DNA of 64,000 bases from Parus major (taxonomy: Eukaryota > Chordata > Aves > Passeriformes > Paridae): positions 20,541,511 to 20,605,510 of the forward strand of contig NC_031776.1 of NCBI RefSeq assembly GCF_001522545.3. Reading direction: 5' to 3'. Numbering within the stretch: position 1 is the stretch's first letter; every line of letters starts with the position of its first letter. The position numbers were made by a program, and so were the translations under genes. The notes under the pieces are model-generated. The model was given only the letters and a program-made list of their open reading frames with translations. It had not been told where the DNA came from and searched no databases. Below are positions 11,451-26,410 of this stretch, one piece after another.

Positions 11451-14400
11451 AGAAAGGAATGAATGAAAAACAAGGTGAAAAGAAGTGTTTGCTGCAAAAC
11501 ATACCCCATGGACAACATCAGCAAGATTTTGCAGGGTTGCAGCCCAACAGGTTTCACTTCATTGAAAGGAAGAGTGAAAATAAAATCTAGGGTTCACTGA
11601 ATCCAGAGGACTTGAGACAGCCACTACCAGCTCAGAGTGAGTCTCATATTTACCCAGTGGAGATAAACTGTTAAATATTAACACCAGTCAACATACTGGA
11701 TTGATCACTGTAAACCATACAGAATCATGTAGCTCATATTTAGGTCACAGCACCTGCTGTTAACTTCCTATCCTTGCTCCTGGACTTTTGAAAGGCCTTT
11801 CCTTCATCAATGAGATAGAGGGAAAGGAGATTGTTTTTATTATTCTGTCATCATTCGTCACACCCTAGCTGTGTAGGCAGTTGATGCTTTATTTTTCTAG
11901 TAATCTAAACTAAGAGAAAAATCTTGTGTTTTTGCTTTTGATTTGCCCACAGGTGAAGTACAAAGGACCAAACTGACACTTAGCATTTAAGTCATAGTTA
12001 TATTGCAAGAATGTTTACTGTGGCAAGGACGGCAAGGACTGCCAGCACTCAAAAATCACAGAACTGATGATAACTGAGTAAACAGTTTTGAGAACACTGG
12101 GTCATCCAAAAGTCATTATTTGGCATATCAATACATCTTATTACTTCCCATGTACTACTTCAACTCGACATGAAGACAACTTTAGAATGCATAGTTCTAA
12201 TACATGAACAATGCAAACAGTTTGAATCACGGGCCCTCTATTCATTATTTAAGAAAGTCTCAACTTCTCTACCAAAATGTCTTACTGGCTTTTCAGAATG
12301 GAAGTCACTTTTGATATTGCTATAGTGCATCATAAAACATGAGATTAATTTTCTCTCTTTGAATGTCAGTGCTGTGTAAGTAAATTAAGTTTGCATACTT
12401 TAGCATGATGCTACCTGATGGTTTGGTTTTGTTGAGTGGCATATAGCTAAATTTTTTCACAGGACTATTTGTCCAGAAGCAGCATTGACAAAAGCTGAGA
12501 TGATCATGTTAAATTTGACAGTCAGGAAGATAAAAAAGAACATACATAATATATAAAATATATATGCTATATTTTACAATGTACTAAATAGAAAGAGTAA
12601 TGACTAGAAATAGACATTCTCAGTATTTATATTCCAACTAAAGCGTCATATTAAAGTCATTCTGTCTAATAAAAAGTCATGATAGTCATACGGTAGCAGC
12701 ACAGATGACAGCAAAATTACTTTTATTGGCCCATGGTGTGTCATCACACATTTGATGGTGTGTATTTAAGTCAGCAATTCACAGAGCAGAACGTCTTCAC
12801 AGGAGATACCTTTTAGGACAATTTTGACCCTTTTCAATTACATACCAAAAAATGAAATGGGTGCTGTTGTTGTATACTGAAGGACAAGGACTAAGCAATA
12901 TGACATTGACATATGAGTTTGTACTTCAGTTATTTCCATTGAAACTCTTCTACAGAGAGTCAAGGCTTCCAAGCTCTATCAATTCAGCAGTTAGAAGTAA
13001 ATAAGAAAAGAAAATAAATAAAGTGAAATCAGAGGAAATTTAGGAAACAGGACAAGTAAAACACTATGTGTACCAAATTTCTTGTTTTTTTAAAACAGTA
13101 AAACACATAAAAGAAACTTTCATTTGTATGATTTCTGTGATGCTCACCTTTAACCCTGTTATGAATATCTTCCAGAAAAGTTGAGAATACCTAATAAAAA
13201 TCACAGAAATTAAATTATTCTACTAGCATACATTAAAAACAGGTCTAAAAGTAGGCAAAACCTTTGGTTAAAAAAGAGAAGATACACTACTGAGCATAAA
13301 CTTATTTGGCTTTTGACATATTTTCATGCACTGAGTTGGACAGATGAGGGAGCTATATTCCATAATTTAAAGCTGGACAGTGTGTTTAACATAAAGTTTA
13401 TATATAGAAAAAGTGTGAAGCACCATTACTCCATGGAAAAAATACATGGCTGTATTAAAGAGAAATAAGTTGTTCTTCCCAGTTTCATTAAGATAGATTT
13501 CTCACACAACCCTTCAGTTCTGCACACCTGCACAGGAATATGAAAGAGTAGACTTTAGCCAAATGGCCAGCATTCCTCAACTTGTTCCTGAAAGAATATG
13601 ATAACATGCCAGTCTTGGAACAAAATTCACAGAAAGCAAGGAGAAGGCATAAGCATACTCTACAGGACACTAATTTTAATCTTAAAGCCAAAATCTAGTT
13701 ATCTAGGAATGACTCCTATAAAGAGTGTTGTAAGCTCATCCTTACTTCAGGTAGTGGATGCCAGCTTCTTAGAGGTTTATATACTTGCATTTTTGTCCTC
13801 CCCCACAACTCTGTATCTATCAACACCTCAAGTTATTAATTTTTAGGGTCTATCATAAAAAAAAAAAACCTGCCCCTAACTAAACAAAATATTTCTGGCC
13901 AAACACTACTTTACCTTTGTAAACAACAAAATGAAGTCTCTTGCTACGTTGCCAGTGAGAAGACTTTAAGTACTTATTTAATACAATATCTATGGAAAGG
14001 GGCCTTTGGTTCATTATAGGTTCACACCAACCCACTCCATTTTTAATAGATAATTAGGTACTATATCCTTCAGTATCAGATGTTGTTTTCAGTCTAATAT
14101 AGTGTGCTCTTGCTCTACTTTTTTCCAAGGCAGCAGACGATAAACCATTCTGGCACTAAAAGAACCAGCTTCTTAGCTTAGATATTCTATGCAGGTCTCG
14201 TGCTACCCATGGCAGAAATATGTATCAGTCCATATTGCAGAGACTACTTTATTCTTTTCTCTGAAACTGTTCCTCTGCAATTGTGCAGATCCTACACAGC
14301 TAAAGAGTTAGTCCCTCTTTTACTTACACTCAGTGAACTCAGGAGTTTGAGGTTTTTGTTTTCTTTTAAGACAGGGGAAGAAAAAGAAGACCTATGCTCT

Positions 14401-17400
14401 TGTTAAATTGCTAGTAGTTTTTCTGGGTGATATACTTTTTTCCCAGTTTCATCTGTGTTTATTATCTGAGTACTCAGGTCATATTGCAGTTACCGTTACT
14501 GTGGGAAAAACTTCAGAGTAAAAGAAAAATCAGGTGCTTGCCTTATTATGAGTCATGATGTATACAAGTTTTAATCTCAAATAGTTTCTTTCACATGACT
14601 GATCTTTCTTTTTTCCATTGTATTGAAAAAGAGTATCATCTTTTAAAATGCTGCTTCAAGAGAATCCTAGTGCTTGACTCATGTCTCATGTCTCAGCCTA
14701 GAAAGAGACCCTTAAATATACCCAACTCTGACTCTCAGTTTACATAGGGGAGAATTTAAATAATTAGTACCGAATATTTTATATAATACAAAAAAATCCT
14801 CCTAGTATATAAATCAAGTAGCATCCAACTAACTCACAAAATAGAACCTTCTCTTTATGCTGACACTCAAGCATGTGTAGGAATGATATTCTATTATTAC
14901 CCAAGCATAGTCAAAGCATCCTAAGGATTTCTTTCAAAATTGCATTCCTTGACCATTGATGGGTTTCTCTTTGTTCTGTTTCTCAATCCACAGGTATCAC
15001 TGACTTCAATTTATATCTTACTGATTACAGCAGATGCTTTCTGAACTTCCCTCCAGTCAATAGCCTTCATTCTAGGGTTCAGTTTTCTATGTACAGAGTA
15101 TAGACAACCATGAGAAGTTAGAACACCCTTAGGCTGCACTTCCAAGGATGTGGTGGGCTTTTCTCAGAATAATCTTATTTACTTTTCTTTAAATCATTTC
15201 AGTATTCCAGTAGTTTGATTCCAATTAGATGTTAGCTTTCTACGTTTATGTTTTATGTTCATTATCATCTCTGCTTGCCTTTTAAGTGAACAAATGCAGC
15301 AGAATGTGATTCAAATAAAAAAATAGTGATTGCATGTGTTTGCTGCTCAGTTCTTCCACTATATAATTATCCTAATCTTCAAAAACTTTTCCTAGCACAG
15401 CTAAGCTAAATCTTTCAAGCTGCAGATCTTGTCTTTTTGGACATAGATCTTTTGAACAAATTCCCTTTGTTCCATCGTATGTCACATGTGTAAGCAATTT
15501 GGTTTCCTTTTAGTGCTCTAGAATAACAAACTCAGTTTGCTATAACTTCAGAAGTCATGTTTCTCTGCCTCTAATTATCTTTAACCTGTCTCATCTCAAC
15601 TACCTTCAGCTCATTCACATCTGACATTCTGCAGCCCTTATGAGCCTGCTATCATCTGCAAATTGGACTTTTCAAACCATTAATGATCTAAGTTATATAT
15701 TCATATATTATTAATAGTAAGGCATGTTAACTTTTCAACTGACTAGATAACAGGTCATTATGCATATAACCAAAATTTTTCTCTGTAATTAATTTGAATT
15801 TTTTTTTGTTATTTTTGTTGACCTTGAAATTGTGGAAATTCTAATATTCTGTTGCAGTTTAAAAAGCTTCATGTGAAAAACACCTACCATAATGGGATCT
15901 TTTTTTCCCCTTTTTCAGCCTTTGAATGACAGTATAAGTTTAGGTTCAAATGACAGCTTAGCTGAGTTTCAAAGTTTGTAGGATTTGATAATATTCCTCT
16001 GTATTTATTCACTTACATATTCACTTTTGAGTTCCTGTATGATATATGTATATACTTGCCTCTCTAAGGCAATAATGTGTTATTAATCAAATGATAATTC
16101 TCCCAATGACAGCTAAAGAATTTGACACACTTAAAGTATTCTTCTATATTCATTCTATTTTATGTAAATGTTTCTTGACTATTTGTGTATTTTAGTTAAT
16201 TTTCCTTTTTTATTTGTTGTTTAGACTTGATGCAAGTGATTGGTCCCATTAGCCACATGACATGAGTTTTGAAAAAAGGCAAGTCATGAATAACCGGTAG
16301 GGAATGCTAATGAATGAGGACCTGCTCAATTATTGCATAAATATGCTGCATTTGAAACAAACATGGAAATAACTAAGGGCTATTTTTGAAGTATTGCTAC
16401 AAATGTCTTTTGGTGACTAAGTGAAACTATACAAACCCAGAGGTAAAATATCATGACTGAGCCATCCAGCTAGTTGGATTTTGAATTTCTACTTGCAAGT
16501 AGTAACCTTCAACCAGCTGTCCCTAGCTCTAAGACCTAACACCTGGGCTATGAATATTAAAAAACTTAAGGTTCTAGAAAGTATTGTAGCTGCTTTAGTA
16601 AGTGAACAAGTAGGCAATTAAGAAATAAAAATTTAGAAAAAAATCATCATGACAGTATCATTTATCTAAAGCATAATACCCCCAGCCTTGAGTTTCTGAT
16701 CAAAGTTCAAATCCCACTCTAACTATCACAATCAAAATCTGGTTCTTTAAGTTTGAACAACTCAACGATTACCATGAACATTTATTAGTTATCTATGCAA
16801 ATCATATTTTTTTGGGAATAAGGAGTCAGTATGAAAAAACCATAATGGTAGTGTTCCAGTAAGAAGACCTAAATTCTAAGTATACTTTTCCTATTTCTCA
16901 TAGGAAATAAGGTTAAAATGAATATTCTAACATTCCAGACAGGTATAATAATGGATTTCACATACATTTTTTTTTTTTTCTCCTACACCTTAGCTTGCAT
17001 CTATTCACTTTAGCGAGGGTGACAAAACTCTTGTTAAGTTTTACAGGTACAGGAACAGACCCACTTTTTTGCAAATGTCACTCAGACCAACTAGAGGAAA
17101 GAGGAAAAAAAACCACTACAAATCCTACAAAACTCACCACTCTCAGAGTACTCTGAGGTATACATTAAATAAATATCAGAACAAGTGATTGTTGGCTGGG
17201 GATTAAGTTGTAATTTTTGTCTCATTATAAGCTTCTTTATTTCATACCCTGGACAATACAGGGGAGCTAAGCATCTTTGTATTTTATTTGCTGGCAGACA
17301 ATTAGTCACATCTAAGGACAGAAGTGTACTGAGCAAACCTCAAAGCTATTTTGAAAAATAGTTAGGCTTGCCTTCTAGATTTATAACAAGAAAAAATCCA

Positions 17401-20400
17401 AACAAACAAACAATCAAAATATAACCAAAAAGTTAAATCTTCTCTTTGTTATAACCTTGCTCCAGGACGTAAGTCAGTCATTCAAAAATTAGCCAAATGA
17501 GCTCAGGGTTCAAAAAGATTTTAAAAGTCGTCAGGTCCAGACCTTGTTGATTCAGGTGTTGCTGGTTGTTTGCTTTGAACTATTTTAGATTTCTCAAGTA
17601 ATGGGAATTCCAGGTTGCCTAAAACTGTTATTCTGTGGTCTAGCAGATGTCAAAGAACACTTCTAGATGTATCCACTGGTGGAATAAAGTGATGGGAAAA
17701 GAACATCCCAGAGCATGAGAGTTGAGAAAAGCAGATTTGAGTGAAAATGTTAAGTGATAAAATATACTGGATGTTAGAAATAGAAACATACCAGGACAAA
17801 TGAAAATTAAGGAAATATTCCCATAAACAAACAGTCTGCATAAACTTTAAAATCCCATAAGGGAGAACTTATGCATGGGAAACAAGAAAGCTGTTCTTAT
17901 CTTATGAAATCTTTGTTAAAGATGAAATTCAATAGAGAATTCCAGGCATTCATGAATACCAAAGCATATAATTTTTTGCAACATTGCCTGTCTATTTAGA
18001 CAGAGAAATTATAGCAAGCTCCAGGCAACACAGTCAGGGTAGGGTGAAAAAAGTAAATTCAGAGTTGCTCTGATTTCTTTTTGCTCCAGGTAGGAACAGT
18101 TGTCATTGTCCTTTGTGTTGTATAATTTCAGTCCTTTACAAATTCAGAAGAAATTATCCAATGCAAAGCAGAAAGTAATTGCTATTTGCCAGCAAGTAGT
18201 ACTTTGGAATTCCTTATCATGAGACTGATTATCTGAGAAGTGGAATCTTTAGAAGTTTTGCTAAACAAAAAAAGCTGTCCCCACAGCTGGGTACTTCTTG
18301 ATATTCAGTGCAAACTGATACAATTTTTTTAAATTTTAAGTTTTAGTAATGTGTGAAATAATGTTTTAAATACAAAACAGACTTCATGACTACATTTTCT
18401 CATCAAACATAGCAAGAATTCATCTCTATGCCTGCACGTTATTTTTATGGTATGTTTGTTCCATTGAAAACAGATCTAAAAATATAGCGTCTGAAAAAGG
18501 CAGCAGAGCAAGATGCAACTATGTTAATTGAAACACAAAAAGAATGCATGGGTTCCATTTAAGTAAAACACTTTCATGGATAATATATTTCTCAGCTTAA
18601 GGAATACATTTTCAGGGATAATATATTTAATTATTGTAGTAATATATGCCAAAATGGTACTTTCACTGCACAGTGTTTAGGTATTACTGAGCTATAAAGG
18701 CATCCTTAATCCATTTTAACAGGGCTCTGCTAGAGATCTGGGTTTGTAAAAGAAAGCCAAGGCATTTAGATCAAGGTACGTGACAGTCTGAATGGAATAA
18801 TAACAAAAACCCCAACAAAACAAATAACAAAAAAATCCCAAAAGCCTAGAAGACAGCTGTGGCTGTGTAATTTTAGCTTCTTTTGGGAATGGACCAGAAA
18901 TGAGTTTCAGGTGGGATTATGAGAATGTCATGGGGCAGGGGGAAGGTTGGCTCAAAGATCAGTCATTAGTTCAAATGGCTTTTAGTAGCTGGTGATGAAA
19001 AAGCTGTGCTTGTCTAATGGTCTGGATTATTCAGCTTGTTAATGTGACATAATTATCCAGTGGACTGCAATACTCAAGAAATAAAAAACATATATTGCTC
19101 TCTGTATTAAGAATTTGTAGCTTGTCTCTGAACAAGGACAAAAGATCAATGAGGATTATGAACCTCCCCATGCCCTTAAATTATATGATAAAATTAAAGA
19201 GGTGATTTGATACTCTTAGGTATGTAGCACTCATGCATCATTTAATCTTTTTAACATAGAATGACTGTGTCTGTCCCTGAGCAGGTCTAATTCCAAATCT
19301 CCATCATTCATTAGTGGAAGATCACTATTTTTCTCAGATAAAGGAAAGTAAAAATCTAGAATATCACAAAATAACTAGACTTTTTAAAAAATAAGAGGTA
19401 TTTTTAATCTTTTATGTTCCCTTCCCTTTTCTCCAACTATCAAAACAAACTTTGCTTATTTTTAAAATGAAAATTCTATCCATATATTGAAACAGAGAGA
19501 ATATTTTCATTTTCATGTTTTCACAAAATGAGCTATGATAATTTATTATATCCTTAGCACACTTCGCACTGATCCTGAATAGAGCAATAGTGTTAGTGAG
19601 ACACAGAAGGCACTAAAAACTATTGCTAACTACATAATGTACCACAATTACACATACAAGTTTATAGCATGTGTTCAAACTCATATTTAGCTAACTTCAG
19701 TGCTGTAAAGGCCTGCATGAGCATTTTCATTTAATAAAAGCGCAGCATTTTGTGGTTAGAACACATGATACTATTTATCCACTTGTAGCATTTTTTTAAG
19801 TTAAAACTGAATACTAACATGAATGTGTTTCCTAGGTAGAAAAGTAACTATCTGTAAGACAGCTTAAAACAATGAAATGCTGTTCAGATGCTCACATAAA
19901 TGAGTACATAGCCAGCCTAGAAAGGTCAGATGTAGTTAGAGGACAATCCACAAAGCATAGTTTGTTTCAGCAAGATTTGGTGTGTTTGACTCAAATATTT
20001 GACTGGTTCATTAGCATTAGTGAAAATGCAAGGACAAGCCTTTGTATTTAAATAACCAAGGAAGATGCATAGCCTAGTTCCTCATATATTTTCCTGATTT
20101 ATGCAATTACCCCAGACTTTCTGATGCATTTTCTTAAGTAACAGGGTAACTCATTCAGATCTCAAATCTAAGCACATACTGCAAGCACTTGAGCACATAA
20201 TACGTTTCCTTACATGATAATAAGGCAAAGATACTGTTCTAGGGAAACCATATACTCTAAATTCCTTGTATGCTTAAAGAATGGAGTGATTTTACACCCT
20301 ATTCAACATACAGTTTTTAAACTACAGCCCATGTAGCAATATGAAATGGAAAATTTCTTAAATCAAGCAGAAAATAGCAAAAAGCCCAGAAAGGAAATGT

Positions 20401-23400
20401 GAATGGCATAGCTATATTACCGAAGGCTGAAGTCTTCCACTAAGGGCTTTGAGTACTAATACCAGTGACATAAATCTAACTTTTTTGTCTATTTTTGACA
20501 GTCATTTTTTCCATCATAAAAAGGAATATTTTGATCATTCTTACAGTAATGTATAAAGTCATCTGGAACTTGGTCTTCATATGACACACTTCAGTTTCCC
20601 AAACTGGGATAGATTCCTCTTAAGAGAATCACCTTGATGCTGCACACATTTATCAAACTACAGTCCACTTTTTTATTGTAAAAAAACTTAAGGATGATGA
20701 CTTCCAAGTTCCATCTTCACTTTATAACTCCTGTAAAGATCAGGAGATCCTTTGTCTTGTCTATGGAGATCTATGTCTTTGTTTAACCAAACTGGAAGTT
20801 ACTTGTTGTAAACTTTGACAGAAAAAAAAAAGAGTTTATCTTTCATAATGTATATTACTTATAAACCAGAAAATTCATTCACAAAGAAGAGTTTTTTATG
20901 GAAATTCTCAAATCTTCTGCTTATAAAGTTACTAAAATGGAAACAGACTCAGTAACCATTCATACCATCTAGCTTCTTGTTCTCTCTACAATCTCCATAA
21001 AACTACAACATACTCTGAGACTCCTTTTCTTCCTGACGTGCATAATCCCACCCATTCTGCCAGGATGAATTTCTGGTTGACATGAGTAAGATAAACAAAC
21101 ACACAAAAAATCATCAGAAATATCAATATGTTGATGAAGTATTTGAGAATCATCTGACCAGGACCATTTTTGATCATTAGATCATTTAAGGATCTAGGGG
21201 GTAATTTACAAGTTTCCTACCCTCCCAGTTCCCTCTTTCCCCATTAGCAAAAATACTCACGTTATAGCAGGGTATAGAAGGTTCCTAATTTCCACCATAC
21301 CTAGCCTCAAAGAAAATCTTGAATATGGTATTCTATGGTATTGAATATCTCAACTACTTTTATTAGTTGTTCTGTGGTGGATTTTCCTTGCTTCAATCCT
21401 TCCCCCATATTTTCTTTCAGAAGCATCAACTTCATTTAAGTTCCTACTCTATAGAAAAGCCCCTCCACAGGGAGCTTTTTGAAATGAGAATATTGCAGGA
21501 CAAATACATTGTTTTCTTAGCTAACAGATCTATGTTTTTCCGAGGAATACTCTGATTTGTTTTTTGCTTTCCTCCTGATAATGCCTTCTTTTATATTGCA
21601 GAAGCAATTCTGAGTCTAGATTTTTGTCAGCTTGACCTTTCCAGCTTACTGGGTCCAACTGTTTTTGTAATAAATCACTTGGCTTTTCAGCAGCTTTCTT
21701 ACTTACAAAGCTTTTCACTGGCTTTATTAAAAGTTGCAGAAGGTCAGTCTGAACCATTGGTTCTCAATATTAAATCAGAAAATGTAAAAAAGACAGGTTT
21801 TACAATCGGGATTTGTAAGAGAAGAAAGCTTACTAGAAAGTTCTTTTTCAAATTTCCGTGTAACTCTAAAACATGTCAGCATTTGAAAACATATAATCAA
21901 ACTATAGGATTGCCCAAAACGGGGTAAACAAAATTTTTAAAGTTACAGCAGTTAGTAACAGCATTGGTAAAAGCCAAATTTTGCCTACCTGAATTACGTA
22001 GAGCCTACAAGTCCTTTGGGTTCTTATCACCATATATATGCTGACATATCAGCAATAGAGGTAGTGACAAATGAATTACCTCAGTCTGCAGCTCTTAGTC
22101 AGCAAATCACTGTGGATTTACTCAAGTGAACTCATTTTTGATGTGCTCACTCTACTTACAGAGGTTTTCAAGCTTTTGATACACCTGTATGTGCAGCATA
22201 TCTCTTCTACTCCAGGTACCATACTAGAAAATACTGCTACACAGTAGAAGATACCTACAACTGTAGCTTCATATCCTGAAGTGTAGATAACCTTTCTCCT
22301 GGCAAAGACTGTTTCCCACAAAGAAGTTTTAGCCAGTGTCACAAATAAACAAAAGTTAACACAGCAAAACTCTTTTAAGCCCTGTAGATACAGCTATACA
22401 AGGTCTTCTGCCAGTATGGAGCTATGCAATCAAAAGCCTACCCTAAAATTCTCATAGCAAAGAAATCTAACACAGATTTTACCTAAGAAAAACATCAAGT
22501 TCCTGTTCCCAAGACCAGAAGGCACAATGCTTTAAATTTTCTATAAATGGAAAATAAGATTCCAATAAAGGAAATCCCAGGATCTCAGTCAGAAGAAGTG
22601 GTACACAAAGGCCAGTAAGGAAAAGCATTCTTCCCCAAATGCTGCTATTTATGTATCATCCATATCGTTAGAAGGGTACATTACAGTATATTCCTTCAAA
22701 CAATGCATGAGATGATTAAGCTGATCAGCACAAGCTTGGACTACTGAGCTGTGGTCAGAATGGGGGAAAGCATGCAGGAGACCTAAGCTGTCATCCACTG
22801 CCTCCACCACCACCTTTGCCAGCTCTTGGCATGCAGAGGAGAAATGGGCAGATGAGATTTATTTCTAGTTTAGTTTTTAGGTTTTTAATTACTGAGGAAA
22901 CTGCACAACAATCCAGACAGTACAGTTTTAACCCTTACTCCTTCCATGCAGGCTCAGAAACACAAGGCTAAGAATTGTCACTTGGCTGGGAACTTGACTT
23001 TGATGCTGGGTTAGCTAAGGCTGCTTTATCAGCTTCCCTCTGCAGGTCTGTGAATGACAGCTTTAAAAGTCTACATTGCCAGCATAGGATTGGCATCCGC
23101 AAGCCTCAGATTTATTTCAAGTTATTTAGATTAGCATTCATATGCCCTATATGTAGGATTTTAGAATGGTAAGTTGGTCTAAACCGTTTTTCTCCCTGCC
23201 CCCAAATGTAAAATGTAGATCTGTCAAGAAATGAAGATAAAAATGCAGGTCAGAACTGGTATATTAGGAAATTTCAAAAAACACAAAATGCATACATTTG
23301 CCTAAGGGAACTGCTGAATTAAGAAATGCAGAAAAATGTATGGAAAGAGCCAACAAAAGTCATTGAGACTAAGAATAAATCTTAGATGTGCTGAAGTTAT

Positions 23401-24344
23401 ATTGAACACAACTAAAAATAAATCAGAGTTGATTCAAAAGAAAGTCTTAAGACTTATATTCACAGTGCTTGCAACATAATATGTAAATATTAAAATCATA
23501 GTGGGAGTTGAAAAAGAGTGAAAAACTCTTAAAACTCAAATGCATGTTAGGTGCAGAAGGAAGATTTTCCAAAAGAAAAAAGATAATTAACATGTGAAAT
23601 TCAGAATAAGTGACTCACAAGGGAGCACTGCTGACCTAGGAAGAGTTTAACTACCAAGTATGAGAAAATTAGCACAAGAAACTTTCCCTCATGAAAATAT
23701 TAGAGAAAGCAGCTGTCTGTAACTCTAATGCTACCACTGTTCTCTGTGGGATTTTTCTAACCTGTTCTAAGGGTACACTGGATAATTTTCTTCGACTCCA
23801 AAGTTTCATGTCTAAAAACAAGAGCAACAGAAACCACAAGCAGTTGCTGTCTTGAGATGATGCTTTATATACTAGAATGAAACCCAACTGTAAAATGAAT
23901 GGCAGTGTTAACTCTCAATTCATGGGTGTTGGTTTTGATGGCTTGCAATGCATAGCTTTCTGGGGTCCTATCTGATTTTATTCCATTGCCTGTGATTCAG
24001 GCTACAGGTATTTAAAATATTTGTTCACCTCCTTTCAAGAACTGAAAGTGTTGAAACATGTCCTATAATATTCTGTAACTGTCAGAAATGTGGTAGGATA
24101 CAAGGAAATTAGATTTATACACGAAGATTAACTAATTTAATGTTTAAGATAATTGTGATATAACAGAATTCAAATATTCATCAGTATTTCATTAACTGTC
24201 CAATTAGAAATCTGTCTCTAAATCTGGTCATGATACTTGCACAAAACATAAGGTACATATAGTATTTGTGAATCACAAAATTCACCTTGAAGATGAGGCT
24301 TTAAGTTCACCATTCTTCCCCATCCTCATTTCAAGGTTTCAATT
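11451..24344. other. Long AT-rich non-coding stretch
   Basis: Nearly 13 kb with no frame over 82 codons and no CpG-rich segment. It holds small simple repeats: an A12 run near 13857, a T13 run at 16967-16979, (CAAA)n at about 17398-17412, an A/C-rich patch at about 18796-18841, and a 38-bp tandem duplication at 18559-18634. No CR1, LTR or exon was recognised. Very old, diverged repeats could be hidden here. Confidence 0.5.
18559..18634 (+). repeat. Two-copy 38-bp tandem duplication
   Basis: A unit starting TTAAG at 18559 recurs at 18597, exactly 38 bp later. The best-conserved part is a 23-mer ending in GGATAATATATTT, with two mismatches between copies. It is a small local duplication with no evident coding role. 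Confidence 0.6.
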
Positions 24345-24440
24345 GTAGAGTCATGGAATTGTCCAGGTTGGGAGACCTTCAAGATCATCAAGTCAAACCA
24401 ACCATTAATTCCCAGCACTACCACTTTGATAGAAAGCCCA
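24345..24440 (-). mobile_element. CR1 LINE 3'-end fragment
   Basis: Read on the plus strand, TAGAGTCATGGAATTGTCCA followed by 'ggttggga', 'gatcatcaagtc' and 'cccagcactaccac' matches the reverse complement of the avian CR1 3' untranslated end. The element is therefore on the minus strand. It is truncated after about 95 bp and diverged. It has no coding capacity. Confidence 0.75.
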
Positions 24441-26254
24441 TACATATCACCAAAAAAGATTAAACAGAACATGGACTAAGAGATAGACATGCAAAATCCA
24501 TCATAAACATTAGAGTTTAAGAGAAAAACAAATATTAAGTGAACAGGCAAACAGTTCCATGAGGACAACCACTCTGCAGATGGCTGACCAGCTGCAGGTC
24601 TGGTTAATTGAGGGCATACAGATGTTTGATTATGTTTGTTATGTAGGAGACCGTCATTCAGTGAGGTGTTCACAGGGTCAGGTAATGAAGCATTGTTTGG
24701 TTATGAAGAATTCATAAAGTGTTATTATCACAGTGCTAAGGCAGCTAGCATTATTCTTTATTTCTTCTTGTCTGACTAATTTGAGCTCATTTTCCTTGAA
24801 TTGCCACCATCACAATAATCAAAATTCTCTTTAAATATTGCAACACAAGCATAGTTCAGACATTGAACCCACTATTCTTATTACATAGTGTTTGTCATCA
24901 CTGTGGAGAAGACAGAGAAAGAACGAGAGTTTAGTGACATTAAGCAAGAGCTTTTGCTTCTGTTCAGCACAGAATGGGAGGTCACCTTGGTGAAGGCTTT
25001 TCTCTAAGCTGATTAATTCTTCAGGGACAAATATGTAATAGCATCACACTTCACATCTCAGACTTTCCATATGAAAATCAATTGATGAGTCAGGGAACTA
25101 AGGCCCTCACAGTATTTATGGTCTGAGCTTTCCATTTTTTTAAACATTTAATCTTTCAGTCTTGATTGAAAGAGACAAGTATGAGCCAATAGCATTAAGA
25201 AAGACATTTCCTGGAGATTTACAAAAGCATATGAAAAACTGCCACTCTAAAACTTCATTAGTAGGCTACAGACACAACACAGAAATGAAATTCACATTTC
25301 AGTTGCTTTCTAGAGAATAAAATTAACAACTGCAATAAAGTATGGCTAGTTATATGCAGTAGACATAATGCTGCCCTATGAGTCGGCATTGTGAAACATT
25401 ATGAATTTATCTGCCCAGCAAAACTGAAAACCAAATAAATATTACAAGCACTGTTGAGTCCTAACATAATACAGACTTTCCTAATACAGTCTTTACCCCT
25501 CTTCTAGATTTCTTTTTCTCTTGAAAACTCCCATTATCTGCTGGGGCCTCTCCCTGAAAGCACTTGCCAATGGATCTTCCAATGCTACACAGTCAAAGAA
25601 ATTTCTATTTACTCAATAAATTTTAACCTCTTGCCTATATGACTTTCATCTTCATCCTGAATATTTCCCAAACTTGCTAACACTTTGCAGGAGCAACAAA
25701 GCTCACTCTCTTAGATGCTGTCCTCTCCAGGAAGGTCCCACTAAACTTACCCATCTTCTGCAATCAAAACTTTTACTGCATGCTTAAAAGTCAAAGAGGA
25801 ACCTTCTGTGGTCTTTTAAACAGAAGTCTAAGTCTTTTCTAGGTAGTCCCAATAACCAATTTTACTGGCAGAGATCCAGGTGCACTTGTCAAGACTTACT
25901 AAGCCTTTTCGTTCCTAGTACTCTCTTGTTTTAAGTGGAGATTAATTCATCTTACTACTGAAGTTGCTATTTAGAAACACTATTGGGTCCCTAAAAATGA
26001 GAGACAGGACAGAATTGGAAAAGGAATCAAGTAGTAAATAAAGTAGTATAAATTAGTGATCTCCTATACTATCTCAACTTGTCAGTTTATACACAGTACA
26101 TGGTATAACTATTTTTTTTTAATTAGGCCATTATATCATGACAATTATTTTACTTTCATAAGATATATGTTCATGTGTATTAAGGTATATACATATCATA
26201 TATACATATGTGTACCTGACAGGTACAGACCTGACAGTAAAGGTTATCAAGCAC
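24441..26254. other. AT-rich non-coding DNA, no gene seen
   Basis: No frame of note and no recognised repeat, apart from a TA-rich alternating patch at about 26160-26212 that runs into a small direct repeat of ACCTGACAG (26214-26222 and 26229-26237) just before the next CR1. Confidence 0.5.
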
Positions 26255-26410
26255 ACCAACCCAGAGAGGCTGTGGAGTTTCCTTCCCCTCTGGAGAACCA
26301 GACAGTGTCCTGAGTAACCTGCTCTTAGTGACCCTGCTCAAGCAGAGGAGTGGGACTTTATGGTCTCATTGTGCTCCCTTCCAACCTTAACTCTTCTGTG
26401 ATTCTGTGGC
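26255..26410 (+). mobile_element. CR1 LINE 3'-end fragment
   Basis: Typical CR1 landmarks appear in order: 'cccagagaggctgtggagtt' (from 26259), 'gtaacctgctct...gtgaccctgct', 'agcagaggagtgggactt', 'cccttccaacctt' and a terminal TTCTGTGATTCTGTG. It is 5'-truncated to about 155 bp, as is usual for CR1, and has no coding frame left. A 14-bp piece of it (GAGAGGCTGTGGAG) recurs just downstream at 26445-26458. Confidence 0.9.

Noticed and set aside
11305..11502. 65-codon minus-strand frame with a WLVG repeat
   Set aside because: The repeat peptide is encoded by the (CCAA)n microsatellite.
22720..22971. Open frame with a PPPPP stretch and no early ATG
   Set aside because: About 83 codons without start, motif or splice signals; likely chance in a slightly GC-richer patch.
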